A stretch of 64,000 bases of DNA from Nemertoderma westbladi (GCA_032718475.1 JAUCBJ010001126.1:1-64000); one strand, 5' to 3'. Counted from the stretch's first letter, positions 1 through 11,815 are shown. The notes: generated from the sequence alone by a model not told the origin. Numbers and translations: made by a program.

Positions 1-10
1 ATGATTCTGA

Positions 11-85
11 GTGGACCCTGGCGGGGTTCGAACGTAGAGGCAATAGATGGTAAGGGCGGCGCTAAACCAACTGAGCTACACCGCC
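11..85 (-). repeat. tRNA-like SINE head or tRNA pseudogene
   Basis: Read on the minus strand this has a pol III A box (TAGCTCAGTTGG) and a B box (GTTCGAACC) at the spacing of a tRNA gene. The first 7 bases (GGCGGTG) do not pair with the 3' end, and the D and T stems have mismatches, so it is not a working tRNA gene. It is most likely the head of a tRNA-derived SINE running off the window edge. Confidence 0.55.
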
Positions 86-154
86 TTCTTACAACATTAT
101 TATAAATAAATACTGTGGAAACATAATCAAGATACAAAATCTCAAAAAAAGTAT

Positions 155-160
155 TTTATT
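155..160 (-). terminator. Probable poly(A) signal of the RPL18 gene
   Basis: AATAAA on the minus strand, about 210 nt past the RPL18 stop codon. It is the nearest canonical hexamer downstream of that gene. Confidence 0.45.
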
Positions 161-368
161 AGCTGATTTCACGGTTTAATTAATTAATTATATATTCCAC
201 AAATACACGCATACCATCGAAAGATACGACAGATAAATTCTACTTATTCTGCTGTTAAACCTTAAATATAATATGCAGGTATACGTAGCTATATAACAAC
301 AACCGAATTAAACTGAGTAATAACTCCGCCCGAGTCCGTTGCTTTCTACAAGTCGTCACGCCGTCCAA

Positions 369-935
369 CTAAACCTTGAACCCTCGGCTCTTCCTTCGAC
401 CACGAGCTCTCTCGAACTTCCTCCCTTTACTTCTGACAAGCGGTTTGGAGTGGCTGTGCGGAACTCCCGGTGCCTTACCGAAGTGTTTCAAGGCTTTGCG
501 TCCCTTCCTCGGGCCCTGTAGCAGCACCGTGTTCTTTCCTTTCGGGCTGCGAAGCGCCAACTGATCGAACGTGATGATGTCGCCACCGGCTTTAACGATA
601 CGAGCGCGCGCTGTTGCAGTGACCCGCAGAGCGCAAACGGTCAACTTGGGAACGCGGTAAAGTCTGACGTCGTTGGTTATGGAGCCCACAACCACGGCAA
701 CCTTACCCTCACGGCCTTCGCGTTTCATTTGTCTGGAGAGTCGAGACAGCGATAGAGGAGGTCTGTTTATTCGGCTCATACATAGCCGTTTCAGTACTAT
801 CTTATTGAACTTGCAACCCGTTCGTCGGTGGAGGAATTTGTAGAGTTTTACGAGCAGACGGAGGTAAATGTCGTCGCTCTTGGGGTTCTTGCGGACGACT
901 TTCCGCACATGATGGTGTTTAATATCGATACCCAT
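369..935 (-). CDS. RPL18: 60S ribosomal protein L18 (eL18), intronless
   Basis: Structural protein of the large cytosolic ribosomal subunit. The 188-residue ORF has the length usual for animal L18 and the family's landmarks throughout: MGIDIKH start, [64 protein letters not shown], and a basic [17 protein letters not shown] tail. The start lies 15 nt after a short pyrimidine run (CTTCT), which could be a TOP-type transcription start; this is inference. No stop or frameshift is present. Animal L18 genes are normally split by several introns, so an uninterrupted copy is odd. It could be a retrocopy or a lineage that lost introns. No 3' poly-A tract or flanking duplication was found to prove retroposition. 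No other gene lies nearby. Confidence 0.95.
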   Translation of the reverse strand: MGIDIKHHHVRKVVRKNPKSDDIYLRLLVKLYKFLHRRTGCKFNKIVLKRLCMSRINRPPLSLSRLSRQMKREGREGKVAVVVGSITNDVRLYRVPKLTVCALRVTATARARIVKAGGDIITFDQLALRSPKGKNTVLLQGPRKGRKALKHFGKAPGVPHSHSKPLVRSKGRKFERARGRRKSRGFKV

Positions 936-979
936 AACGATTGCGTAGAAGTCCTCTCACTACTGCTGTACTGTAGGCC

Positions 980-2120
980 TATTGGTATTCTCTATTCTGG
1001 TACCGGTTCTACAACTACCGTATGCACTACACTGCACTCACACTGCAGCCTCTGTACCGGTACCTGTATGGCTGTATGGTACCGTGAGCAATTTACACCG
1101 CAGCACAATTCATAATACAGCAATACATACAGCAAATACACACAGCAATAACTGATAACAGAATACCGCAAGACCAAACATAAAAAACATTTTATATAAA
1201 AAAAAATGTTGTTATATTTGTTACATGTTTATATGCTGTAACATTGTCATATGTTAAATTTGTTATATTTTGGTTATATTAAAACAAAAAAACAAATGTA
1301 TTTTTGACAGATTTCGTCATTTTTGGCCAAAAATTTACACATTTTGTTAAATAATTCAGCTCTATAACAAAGAAAATTAAAAAAGTGGTAAAATAAGGGG
1401 GTGTTAAGAATCACCCAATCATCATTTATGCCAAATTTTACAATAATTCATAACTTTTTAGATAAGCCTAGTTGCATTTTGAAAATTAAAATTAGCATTC
1501 TTCAGAAAACGCATAGGCCATATTTAACGTGTATGCAGCTTAGTGTAATACTTCCAATGAAATGTTAGAATGAAAAATAGAATGGAAAAAAAGAATGAAA
1601 AAACAACCGCGCTGAAAATTTTGTTGGAAGGGTGTTCCGGGTCGGTGATTTCATTTCTAAGTCTCATTACTCATTTGACAGAGTCATGGACTGTCCTGTC
1701 ATTACTGTCTATCTGTCCGTCAAAATATAACCGACAGCTGAATAGACAAACAGACATTGTGGATGACATCAAACACGAAAACTCGCGTCAGTTAATGGAA
1801 TCAGCAACCCGGATAACCCCCATAATAAAACGTTTATCTACTGTAGTTGGAATGCTTTCCTTATATTTTGACAGACAGACAAACGGACATACATACAGAC
1901 AGACATAATAGACTTCAAGAAAAATTAAAACTGACTTCGGAAATGAAATCAGCGACCAAAAACCCAAATCAAAGAAGTTTTAGAAGTACAGTACCTTTAG
2001 TTTTAGTTTGAGAAGTTTTAGAAGTACAGTACCTTTAGTTTTAGTTTGAGAAGTTTTAGAAGAAACATAATACTGTAGTTTTCGTTAAAAGTCTTATATA
2101 TATATATATAATAATATAAT
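980..2120. other. AT-rich intergenic DNA
   Basis: No gene recognised. Short direct repeats of about 38 bp occur near 1974-2065 (units containing GAAGTTTTAGAAGTACAGTA). The stretch near 1690-1905 holds CTGTCTGTCC/GACAGACA-type microsatellite sequence that yields spurious Q/T/D-rich ORFs. Confidence 0.5.
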
Positions 2121-2538
2121 ATTTGTAAGCATAAAATAATAAACAAAATAAAAAATTATTTTAAATAAACCTAGATCGACCTCAGAAACAATTCATATAT
2201 TACTTTATCACTAGCTTTCGATATAATATATGTATATCTTTTTCAAGTGTTGAAAACCAACTATTTATCAATTAAATAAATTAATAACATAAGCACAATT
2301 TAAAATTCTAGAAAGTTTGTATACCTGAACTTTAAAGGTATACCAAAAAAAGGTATTAAAGGTAAAGGTTTTAAATTTTGAGAATTTTAAATTGTGCTTA
2401 TATTGTTATTAATTTATTTAATTTATAAATAGTTGGTTTTCAACACTTGAAAAAGATATACATATTATATCGAAAGCTAGTGATAAAGTAATATATGAAT
2501 TTTTTCTGATATTTATTTATTATTTTATGCTTACAAAT
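2121..2538. mobile_element. Foldback (inverted-repeat) element
   Basis: The sequence at about 2190-2313 is repeated in inverse at about 2378-2505, with few mismatches and a spacer near 65 bp. A further inverted pair (TTTGTAAGCATAAAATAATA at 2122 and its complement ending near 2538) extends the arms. It has no coding capacity, as expected of a non-autonomous foldback or MITE. Confidence 0.65.
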
Positions 2539-2539
2539 A

Positions 2540-3700
2540 TATAATACACTAAACTGGATCCCTTTCCCACGGCGGTTTCTTATATATTCAAGGATTATAT
2601 CTTCCCACAATAATTTACATATATAATATATATATATACATTTTTCCGGAAATTTCTTATTCATTTTCCGGAAATTTCCTATTTTATGAATTATATTTAG
2701 CAAATTCTGAAAACATATATATATTAAAACGCAAGTAGAGTAAACACTAGAAACAAGGGATTCCTACTTAGATGTGGTCATAACTACGGATGAAATATAC
2801 TTTTCCGGAAATTTCCTTTCACACTAACTTTTTGTTATTCATTTGGAAAAATACTGTAAGTGGCAAAATTCAAAATTGCCCCCCCCCCCTTAATATGCGG
2901 CCCTGCATAACTTTTGAACTACATTAGCTATAACAAAAATGTTGACGTTTTGAAATCCTCATAAAAATCTGCACCAGGTGGGATTGAAAATGAAAACTCG
3001 ATTTTTTTCTGATTTAGTCAACCCCCCCGCCCCCCCCCCCCCCCCCCCCTTAAGGTAAGGTTTAATAGATCTTACTAATTGGTTCGCATCCACGCTTAAA
3101 ATATATTACTTTTAAAACATAATTTTTTTGTTAATACCTGCCTGACATCAATCCCCTGTGAGCCTTTGGGTTGGGGTGGTGCAGATCAGGACAGTAAGAA
3201 GGAGGTTGAAGGGGGGGATCTTTCCCCTCTTCTTTGATTTTTTCTTCCGATTTTGTGGTACAGTAGAATCGCTCAATTTTAATTTGTATCATAACTGAGC
3301 CTCATGCTGCGCGAAGGCATCTAGAACGTGTACCCTGTATTATCATTATCATTATTGCAATGCATTGGGAACTAGCCTATTGCATTGGAAAAAGAGGTAT
3401 AAATATATTTAGAATTACAATTTAGAATATATATATAAAGTAATAATAATTTAGAATATTTATTAAGAATACATATTTGAGTAATTTATCTTTAAAATCA
3501 TTATGCGATCATTATTAGAACTCATTAAATCGGCTACATCATGACCTACTGTACTACAGAGTAACAGTAAGTCATGGCTAGATCATTAGGATACAACCAT
3601 GACCTACTACTGTATAACATTTGCTACACCTACTATGTTATAGTAGGTCATGATACAACCCAACCGGGACGCAACGCAACGCGGCCACAGTTCGCATGTA
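2540..3700. other. Intergenic DNA with homopolymer C runs
   Basis: No gene recognised. Poly-C runs lie near 2880 and 3025-3048. Near 3540-3655 the motif CATGACCTACT and its complement AGTAGGTCATG recur, forming a short imperfect inverted repeat. Confidence 0.4.
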
Positions 3701-5776
3701 GGCCTAAACCCACAATTCATCTGCAATACAGTATCAAGAGTTTCTCTTAGCAGACTCTTCCGTAATATCAAGGCTGACCAGCCAGCTGGCTGCCATAGAA
3801 CAGGATCACACAGACGGATCAGTTCTACAACAGCAGCGCCCAATAGGATTCATCCGCTGCGCCTGCAGGGTTGTCTGGGTTTTGGTAGTAAGATGTTACT
3901 AAGTATATTGTACTGTACAACGCTTCGTTTGTTAAGTGAGTATTGTCTCCGATTCCATGATCCATGCATTAGGCCTAGTATCTGGTGTATGTACCGTGTT
4001 CTGGCTCTGGGGTCTACCACAGTACGGACCCACCAGGCGTCACGAAATCACGAATAATAACTGCTCTATGCTCAACATGATGTCTGGCAATTAAATAGCC
4101 AATAACATGGATGGTTGGATTTCTGATCCCGCTTCATCTTTTTAAATAAAGTTTCTTCTGCAATACTGTGAAGAAAGGATGCTTTTAAATAATTAATATC
4201 AAGATAAAGGGGTTAACAGGGAGATTTAGTTTTACTGTGAATAAAATACATAAATTATTGGAAAGCAAACACAGTAGGTTTAATAATTAATCGAACGTTC
4301 TTATACCAAAACAATTATTCAAATTAAATGAAATATTTTAATAGAATCGCACAAACATTGCAATACCAAATGCTAAAATGGACATACAGGAATTTGAAAG
4401 AAACAAAATAACCACATCAACAAATCAATGCAACAATAACAAACAGAAAACTCACGCGTATAGAGGTTGCTGGTTGCATTGAGTACAAGTTAAATATGAG
4501 GGAATAACTAAACAGTTAAGCAGAAGAGCGACAATGTCAGACTAAACCTGTCAATCAATGTATATTTCCTTTTACAAAGAGGGTAATATAATTAAATTAA
4601 AACACTCAAGTTACCGATGAAATAAAATTAACGTCTAAATTAGAGTACAGGTAACACTAATACTAGGCGCACACACACACACATCTTACAATAATGAAAA
4701 ATATAATGAAAACGTACGTTCACATACACACAAGTTATTACAACAAAAGTAGAAATACATTATTATATGCGATGTGAGCACAATATATAAATTGATGTAG
4801 AACTAATCCCACTCCTCAATTGAGCCTAACAACCGACCATATACACCTCATTATCCCATGGAATGACGACACGCCGCTGCCTAGAAATGATATACTGTAC
4901 TTCGTACTGAATTGTTGCTAAGCAGCTACCCCCGTAGGAACAACATAGTGACCCAACACTAAAACCCAACAGAAACTTTAAGATAAATTGATAGATGGTC
5001 CGGAGCTGTATAGTGCGAGCCAGCCACAACGACGAAAATAAATCGTCTACCGATAACTTCCCTACCAAAATATCTTCAAAATTACAAATTCTCCCTAAAC
5101 GCTAACTAAAACAGGCTGTTCTACAACCTAACACTACCTGGTTCAAGATGTAATGATGCAGAAACACAAACTTCACTAAATGGATGTAAAATTGAATTAA
5201 ATCACTAATTTCCTTTCGTCAACAAACAGCGACACCACGACTCACTAAACAACGCAACTCATAAAGTAATCTCGTTCTCTCTACACATCGAACTCCACAA
5301 ACAAGATTCAAAGCGCCAATAATAGAGAACTTGGACCCCCTTAATTATTCGAATCTTTAATTCCACGTAATAATAAATTATGTTTCTTAGGAAATGCGAA
5401 ATTAAACCAATCACAAAGCTTAAAACTCTACTAAACACAATAAACAGCGCCACGGTTGTAAGGTGTAATTTATTTCAAGTCAGAGTACCTCCACACAGCC
5501 CCTGACCACGCAGATCCCAGGTAAATAAACACAACACAAGAGAATATTAAAGGATATTCCTGTACTTAAATTATTCTGTCTACACGACACATTGACCCTC
5601 CGCCGGTGATAAACAAAAGTCTTAAATCATCCAAGGGTTAGGCGACCCCCGAATTGGCGACAGCGCTCCACTGGTTGGGTGGTTACCATCAACCAATCGC
5701 GGTGGCGCATTCTAGGCCTGGTCCGGGCAGTCTCGAGCAAAATGGCCCAACTTGCCGCATTGGTAGCAGTCTGTCT

Positions 5777-5781
5777 GGCTC
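5777..5781. repeat. 5-bp target site duplication (left) of the LTR element
   Basis: GGCTC here and again at 12468-12472. The uninterrupted copy near 36583 has GGCTC once, which proves the insertion boundaries. Confidence 0.95.
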
Positions 5782-6319
5782 TGTGACGGGATCCAGGAGG
5801 GATCCCGATTTATCCGATGTGGTATTTAGTCCACGCGTCCCCGCCGTGTATAAGAGTGAAATAAAGATAACTGAGTTCTGAAGTTCGGTGTATAATAAGA
5901 GGTTATAGGATATAGATATATTGTGAATTGTACGGTAGGCGGGATACGGTAACTAAAGTCCCGTGATCCCCTAACTAAACTAATTGGCTGTACCCTACGC
6001 TAGCACTGCTGCACTGAGATAACTGAATCACTGATTAATAGGTTATTGGTTATATTGCACGGTGGCCTTACTGCTACTCAATCGATGCCATTCCCCCCTC
6101 TGATTGGTTAATACCCTTGTTGGCGCCCCGTGGAGTATTCCCGTTCACTCCACCTGTTCTCCTTGGGTTAGGGGTTTGGCCCCTGACCCTCTATTGTGTG
6201 CTTCCTTCCCACTCTCATTGGGATGGCACGAGTTGGTTAATTGCCCAATCTCGTGGCTCCCAATATTGCTTATCGGCTAATAACTTTATGGGGTGTTGGC
6301 GGGATTGAATAAGCTAACA
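5782..6319 (-). repeat. LTR (3' LTR in element orientation)
   Basis: 538 bp, from TGTGACGGG to CTAACA on the plus strand, identical to 11930-12467 except for one base. The inner edge meets the polypurine tract. Confidence 0.95.
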
Positions 6320-6356
6320 CTCCCCCCCATGCTATCTTCCCGGTAAGAAGATAGCA
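6320..6356 (-). promoter_or_regulatory. Polypurine tract and adjacent hairpin
   Basis: Minus strand GGGGGGGAG abuts the LTR and is the probable plus-strand primer. Next to it GCTATCTT and AAGATAGC form an 8-bp stem with a short loop. Confidence 0.6.
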
Positions 6357-6699
6357 TCAACCAAAAAATGCGTTACAATCCCGCTGGATCCCGATCTAGA
6401 ATCGGGTGTGGGGTGGAAATCTTTTCTCTCGGAGTCGGCTTTCCAGGCCGCTCCCTCTGGGTATGATAACGCTACCCTTTACGCCTGGCGTCCATGTCGG
6501 GCCGATCGTGCTCGTCTCTCACACGATTTTTGTTTCCCCAACACTTTCGCCCTTGACTCTACTCTCCTTTCACTCTACTCTCGGACTTCTCTGTCCCTTA
6601 CTCAGCTTCTTACTCCTTCCCCCCCACGCTTGAATTGCGCTCACACTATCTCCAAACTATCTCCATACCACCTCTCGCTATCTCTCTTGCCACTCCCTA

Positions 6700-7680
6700 A
6701 GGCTTTAATCTCTAATGCTACCCCTGTGCTATCATACTGTCTACCTACTGCTTACTAACTCTAACTATCTAACTAACTCTGCTAACTACTAACTCTTACT
6801 ACTTCTAGCTCTAACTGAGAGCCTCTAACTTTCTACTGACTCTAACTCTCTACTAAGTCTAACTAACTCCTACTAACTTTCTACTTCTACCAACTCTACT
6901 TGACTCCTCTGCTTGACTCCTCTGCTTGACTAGCTCTACTAACTCTGCTCCACTAGCTCTGCTAACTCTACTCCACTAGCTCTGCTAACTCTACTCCGCT
7001 CTTCTAACTACGTGGCGCTTGCGGTGCCCACAACCACTCTACTATCTGGCACCCTATGTGCCCTTCTACTACTCAACTACCTCTCTAGCTCTACTACCTG
7101 GCACCCTATGTGCCCCCTCTGCTCTACTCTACTACCTGGCACCCTGTGTGCCCTCTCTACTACACTACTACCTCTCTAACTTACTACCTGGCACCCTATG
7201 TGCCCGTCTCTACTCCTCTACATCCCCTTTACGTCTCATCGCCTACACGTGACGCTCTGAGTGCCGGCAGAGTGGGTACGTTAATTATGTGAACTACTAC
7301 TGACTCTACTAACTCTACTAACTCTCTTCTAACTCTACTAACTCTTTTTGTGCCCGGCACCTCTTGTGCCCGGCACCTTCTACCTCTACTAACTCTTTTT
7401 GTGCCCGGCACCTCTTGTGCCCGGCACCTTCTAACTCTAACTAGGTATTACGTACCCTCTAACTCTAACTCTAACTAGGTACTACGTACCTACTAACTCT
7501 CTAACTCTAGGTACTACGTACCTACTAACTCTAACTCTAACTAGGTACTACGCACCTACTAACTCTTACTAACTCTCTAACGGTACTACGTACCTACTAA
7601 CTCTTACTAACTCTCTAACGGTACTACGTACCCCTTAACTCCTACTCTCTAACGGTACTACGTACCCTCTAACTCTTACT
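6700..7680. repeat. CTAACT-rich low-complexity region inside the LTR element
   Basis: Long runs of CTAACTCTACTAACTC-type sequence, with interspersed GTGCCCGGCACC and GGTACTACGTACC palindromes. It lies between the gag ORFs and the 3' LTR, where pol would be expected. No conserved ORF was found. Confidence 0.7.
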
Positions 7681-7682
7681 CT

Positions 7683-7968
7683 AACGGTACTACACGTACC
7701 CTCCTACTAACTCTTCTACTAACGGTACTACACGTACCCTCCTACTAACTCTTCTACTAACGGTACTACACGTACCCTCCTACTAACTCTTCTACTAACG
7801 GTACTACACGTACCCTCCTACTAACTCTTCTACTAACGGTACTACACGTACCCTCCTACTAACTCTTCTACTAACGGTACTACACGTACCCTCCTACTAA
7901 CTCTTCTACTAACGGTACTACACGTACCCTCCTACTAACTCTTCTACTAACGGTACTACACGTACCAT
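7683..7968. repeat. 38-bp minisatellite inside the LTR element
   Basis: About 7.5 nearly identical copies of a 38-bp unit containing CGGTACTACACGTACC and CTACTAACTCTTCTACTAA. The GGTAC...GTACC part is palindromic. Confidence 0.85.
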
Positions 7969-8177
7969 CCTACCTAACTCCTAACTACCTAACTTCTGCC
8001 TACTCTATTATTTAATTATTTTCTTATTTTAATTAAATAATTATTTTATATTTTGTGCGTGGGAGGGGCGTCTCGCCCTCATTCCCACCCCCCTCAGTCC
8101 AAAACTTTGGACGACTAAAAACTCTCACGTGCCCCTTCTTCCGGTAGGCACTCTCCCGCTGCCCTCCTATACGTCCT

Positions 8178-8825
8178 CTAACTCTTCGCCACACTCTCTT
8201 CGGTGCCACCTTTGCTGGCCTCCCCCTTCGTATGTGCGCTGGCATTAAAGGCCCTCGACGACCCCCGCTCGTTCCTTGGTACACACGGCGTCTGCCCGTG
8301 CAATGCCCCCTCGCACTGTGTCCGTCCTGCGTGTGTATGCAACACGCCTCCTTCTACTTTCCCGACTCCCTTATGTTTGCTAATGGGCTTCTCTGCCCCT
8401 GGTTTAGTCCTTTCATATCCTCTCCCTTTCCAACACTCTCCGGATCTGTGTCCTTTTACCACACATCGATGACATAGTCCGTTTGCGTCTGTGTAGGCTA
8501 CACGATCTCGTTTGGGCAACGCTTGCCAGTACTTGCAACTCCTGGTCTTATGGGTTCCGTCCCGATGTAATTGACATTGGAATCCTGGATTATAGCGTTT
8601 CCTGTATAGTCCTTCACGTATCGCGCTTAGGTTTATATGTACCGATTTAATGTTTTGGTTGTCTAGACTCGGCCTACTGGGTATATTGGGATTGTGTTTA
8701 TTTTTGGTGTTATTTTCTTTCTGTCCCTGCCACGGTGTGGCCCTGCTCCCAGCTAACTGTGGACTAGCAGTCCCCTGTACGGCCGCGTGTGGTATTGACT
8801 GTCCGCACGACCTGTTCTCGTCCAA
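8178..8825 (-). CDS. Gag C-terminal piece with double zinc knuckle
   Basis: A 215-residue ORF. Its middle holds two zinc knuckles: C-x2-H-x4-H-x4-C (CQLHRDGTHKTRSC), then C-x2-C-x4-H-x4-C (CHRCVVKGHRSGEC), separated by a KYWQALPKRDR linker. A spaced pair with a Y/F-x-L linker is typical of BEL/Pao gag and would bind the element's RNA. It overlaps the upstream gag ORF by 62 nt in another frame, so either a frameshift mutation or programmed shifting joins them. The residues after the knuckles are not recognised, and no protease follows. Confidence 0.6.
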   Translation of the reverse strand: MDENRSCGQSIPHAAVQGTASPQLAGSRATPWQGQKENNTKNKHNPNIPSRPSLDNQNIKSVHINLSAIREGLYRKRYNPGFQCQLHRDGTHKTRSCKYWQALPKRDRVAYTDANGLCHRCVVKGHRSGECWKGRGYERTKPGAEKPISKHKGVGKVEGGVLHTHAGRTQCEGALHGQTPCVPRNERGSSRAFNASAHTKGEASKGGTEESVAKS

Positions 8826-9939
8826 GGGAGTTCGATGTTCTCGCTCCTATTGGGGTATATTGTCGATATTGTGATGGGGGAATGTCACCCTGTCCCCCCC
8901 CAGCCGGTATGTTTGGTACTGGGGTTGATGTTAATACATTGGGGCCCATACGTCTATCTCCAATAACTCCCCCCTCCCCTGGATATATGTTATGTCCCTG
9001 TGTATTATAGTCATGCTGCTGTACCGATATAGGCCTACCTACCTCTCGCCTACCTACCGGTATGTACTCCGCGACTTCCGGGTTTAATCCCGTCGTTCGC
9101 GCTACCCCATCGCCTACTCTATCTCTCCCAGCATGGCCTATAATAGTATGTGCAGTAAGGCCTACAGTATGTCCTGCAGTCTGCATGTGCCCTTCCGAAC
9201 CGAAGTTTATTCTTCGCGAATCTCGAATCTCCCCGCGACTACTGCACTCTCGATCGGCAGCTATATCCCGTCGGGAAGCTTCTCTCCGATCCCCTCTCCT
9301 GTTCTCGACTCTGTATTGGTACGTCTTGTACCCCTCTCTTGGCGTGCGGTGCGTTTCTCCGGGGCGACGGCAATCTCCCGAAGTTCGACCCCACTGGCTC
9401 CCTGACTCCATCTCTACTGTCGACGGTCCGTTATCCGTCCTCGCACTGCTATCGTTCGTGGCGACACTTCTTCTACTATCTTCTCTTCTTCTCTTTTCTG
9501 TGTAGTATTCCGGCTCGTGAGATCTCTCGTCGACCTCCCGGTTAAACTCCACTGTTCTTCCTCCCTCTTCTGATCGGGCTCGACGCTTCGCCTGCCCTCT
9601 CGCGACGTCAACCTGCCTCTCTCTGCTCGATCGCACGCCGCTGGGGATACTCGCAATCCCCCTATTACTCTCCGTCGCCGGGTGTTGCGGTTTACCTGAT
9701 TCGGCCCGCGCATTATCCGCTGACGGCTGTGGGACACTCTCTGCCCCCCCTCTCTCTCTACTAGTCTCTCGCGGTGGGGTGCCCGTAGCCCCCCCCCACC
9801 CGCCACTTCTAACTTCACTATTTCTTACTACACTTCTATACCCCTCTTGTGGGGCATTCTCTGCCCCCCCTCTCTCGCCACTAATCTTATGTGGTGGGGC
9901 GCCGGTAGCCCCCCCCCCACTCGCCACATCTAACTTCAC
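8764..9939 (-). CDS. Gag middle region, Arg/Gly/Ser-rich, no known domain
   Basis: A 391-residue ORF on the element's coding strand, low in complexity and very rich in R, G, E and S. The N-terminal third contains a tandem duplication of about 41 residues (GGGATGAPPHKISGERGGAE, then a variant with TGTPPRETSRERGGAE). It lies between the N-terminal gag ORF (10463-11815) and the knuckle ORF. No enzyme motif is visible. I infer that it is an internal gag or spacer segment. The three gag ORFs use three different frames, so the gag reading frame is either decayed or spliced. Confidence 0.45.
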   Translation of the reverse strand: MKLDVASGGGATGAPPHKISGERGGAENAPQEGYRSVVRNSEVRSGGWGGATGTPPRETSRERGGAESVPQPSADNARAESGKPQHPATESNRGIASIPSGVRSSRERQVDVARGQAKRRARSEEGGRTVEFNREVDERSHEPEYYTEKRRREDSRRSVATNDSSARTDNGPSTVEMESGSQWGRTSGDCRRPGETHRTPREGYKTYQYRVENRRGDRREASRRDIAADRECSSRGEIRDSRRINFGSEGHMQTAGHTVGLTAHTIIGHAGRDRVGDGVARTTGLNPEVAEYIPVGRREVGRPISVQQHDYNTQGHNIYPGEGGVIGDRRMGPNVLTSTPVPNIPAGGGQGDIPPSQYRQYTPIGARTSNSLGREQVVRTVNTTRGRTGDC

Positions 9940-10019
9940 TATCTCTCACTTCGTCTCTACACCCCTCTCTAGTCGACGCACTGTCTCTACTACGGCTGGG
10001 TCTATTCACCCCCGCCTCT

Positions 10020-10180
10020 CTCTCTACTACTGCGTGGCCCACCAGGCCCACTTCGGGTTGGCTCAACCCCGCTACCTCCTGCCTACCAACTACGTGGCCT
10101 ACCAGGCCGCCGTCGGGTTGGCTCAACCCTGCCACCTCCTGCCTACTAACTACGTGGCCTACCAGGCCACCGTCTGCCGG
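10020..10180. repeat. 60-bp tandem repeat, about 2.5 copies
   Basis: Units containing GTGGCCTACCAGGCC and GTCGGGTTGGCTCAACCC, inside the LTR element. They are open on the minus strand in the frame of the N-terminal gag ORF, past its stop, which suggests a broken longer gag. Confidence 0.7.
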
Positions 10181-10462
10181 GTTATGTACGTCCGACACGC
10201 TCATATTAATAGCACCATTCCCAATATTATTTGTTAAATCAATTAAATTATTAGAATTTGAAACGGGATTATTATTTAAATTATTTAAATTACTTAGATC
10301 ACTACTATTCTCTAAACTTAAATTATTATTCGAATTATTTTGCGGGTTTGAATTGAAATTATTATTTAGAGTATTTGTATTTAAATTTAAATACTACTAC
10401 CCGGTAAAATATTATTTCCTGTAATAAAGGGATTAGGGTTATTTACTACGGTACTATTAATA

Positions 10463-11815
10463 TTAACTATCTTCTAACGTACTACTACTACCCCCCCCGC
10501 CCGTACGGCTACACCAGTTCTGGCTCTCTCGCCCGGTGCCTGTAAGTGGGGGCTCACTCTCTGATATCTCCAACCGCGCCAGTTCTAGTCGGCGCCGTTT
10601 AAGTTTGGCCCGATATTGCGCAAGCAGCGCCAGTCGGTCAAGCAAAAGATCTCGCTCACGCTTTTGCTTTAACTCTCTCTCTCCGCACACTCGGGACTCT
10701 CTCGCAAGCATCCCAGGCTGCCTCGCCGGCTCGCTCTCTATTCTCCCGGTTATTATCGCGATATGCTCCCGCTTTCTACGCTCCTCGGCCCTCTCTCTAT
10801 CCTCCCTTACCAACTCTAATAATGCGGTTTGCTCTCTCAATTGCCCCTCTAACTGTTTCCGCTCTGCCGCCGCCTTTTCTAATTTATACGCCACGCGTTC
10901 ACTCTCTCGCACCCATTTTTCTTTTGCGGAGGATGTAGCAGACTTATCGGTTGCGACGGACTCCCGTCGCCCCTCCGTCCCACTAACTTTCCCCCGCTTC
11001 CCGGAACTTCCTCCGACCGACGAGACCGAATCCTCGGAGTTAACCTCGGATTCGCCCTCCCCAGGTCTCTTCCAACCCACTAACTTAAATTCCCTGGCAC
11101 CGACTAAGTATGGCCCTATGTACACTACACCAGGCCCCATACCCCTACGTTCCCATAGCCCAAACAGTTCGAAGGCAACCCCTCTCGCTCTCTCCCTGGC
11201 CAGTTCTCCCTGCCCAGAACGCACTAGGTGATCAAAGTATCTGTTCGACTCACCTAGTCGTCTCCTCAGTCTCACCTCGTCTATCTTCGCCCCTCCTTTG
11301 GCCTCTCTCAGTTGCTCCCGGGTCACGAGGTAGGCCCGTCGAAGTCGATCAGAAACCCCGACGTCCTCGTCGCCGACCTCTCCTCCGTCCCTCCGGGTTC
11401 GACGTCGTACCGGCGGCTCCACCGTCGCCGTTCCGGTGGGCCGTCCGTCGCCCTCGGCCTGTAGCTGGCCGGCGACATCGGTACCGATCTTTCCTCCGTC
11501 TCTTCGCGTCCGGCGTCGCACCGTCGGCCCCACCGTCGCCGTTTCGGTGGGCCGCTCGTCGCCCTCGGCCGGTAGCTGGCCGGTGACATCGGCGCGCCGT
11601 TCTCCGTCTCGTGTCGACTCGTCTCCTTCTCCCTCCGTCTCGCTCTCTTTCTCTCTTAGCTCGACTTCGGGTTCCAGGCCCTCCTCGTTCCGGACTTCCG
11701 GTTCGCCCGTTATCGATGGCTCCGGCGTCGTGGGCCTGTATCGTTTGGTCGCGGCCTCGCGGATCGTTAGGTCTTCGTCCGGGGTCCGCGTCGGTGTCTC
11801 GCCCGATTCACTCAT
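10463..11815 (-). CDS. Gag-like N-terminal protein with coiled coil
   Basis: A 450-residue ORF beginning 115 nt inside the 5' LTR, where gag is expected. The N-terminal 150 residues are acidic and low in complexity, with a duplicated block of about 44 residues (AEGDERPTETATVGPTVRRR and AEGDGRPTGTATVEPPVRRR). The middle (about 160-260) is the most protein-like part, with GVAFELFGLWERRGMGPGVVYIGPY. Residues about 300-430 are a charged heptad-rich helix (EKWVRESERVAYKLEKAAAE; LLLDRLALLAQYRAKLKRRR), consistent with a coiled coil for assembly. No closer family was recognised. Confidence 0.6.
   Translation of the reverse strand: MSESGETPTRTPDEDLTIREAATKRYRPTTPEPSITGEPEVRNEEGLEPEVELREKESETEGEGDESTRDGERRADVTGQLPAEGDERPTETATVGPTVRRRTRRDGGKIGTDVAGQLQAEGDGRPTGTATVEPPVRRRTRRDGGEVGDEDVGVSDRLRRAYLVTREQLREAKGGAKIDEVRLRRRLGESNRYFDHLVRSGQGELARERARGVAFELFGLWERRGMGPGVVYIGPYLVGAREFKLVGWKRPGEGESEVNSEDSVSSVGGSSGKRGKVSGTEGRRESVATDKSATSSAKEKWVRESERVAYKLEKAAAERKQLEGQLREQTALLELVREDRERAEERRKREHIAIITGRIESEPARQPGMLARESRVCGERELKQKRERDLLLDRLALLAQYRAKLKRRRLELARLEISESEPPLTGTGRESQNWCSRTGGGGSSSTLEDS

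Noticed and set aside
11-85. Functional tRNA gene
   Set aside because: The acceptor ends do not pair and the anticodon stem is not formed.
1570-1908. 112-codon frame with DRQTD motifs
   Set aside because: It is a translation of CAGACAGACA-type microsatellite and repeat DNA.
6117-6308. 63-codon frame present in both LTRs
   Set aside because: It is identical in both LTRs only because the LTRs are identical; its strand is opposite to gag.
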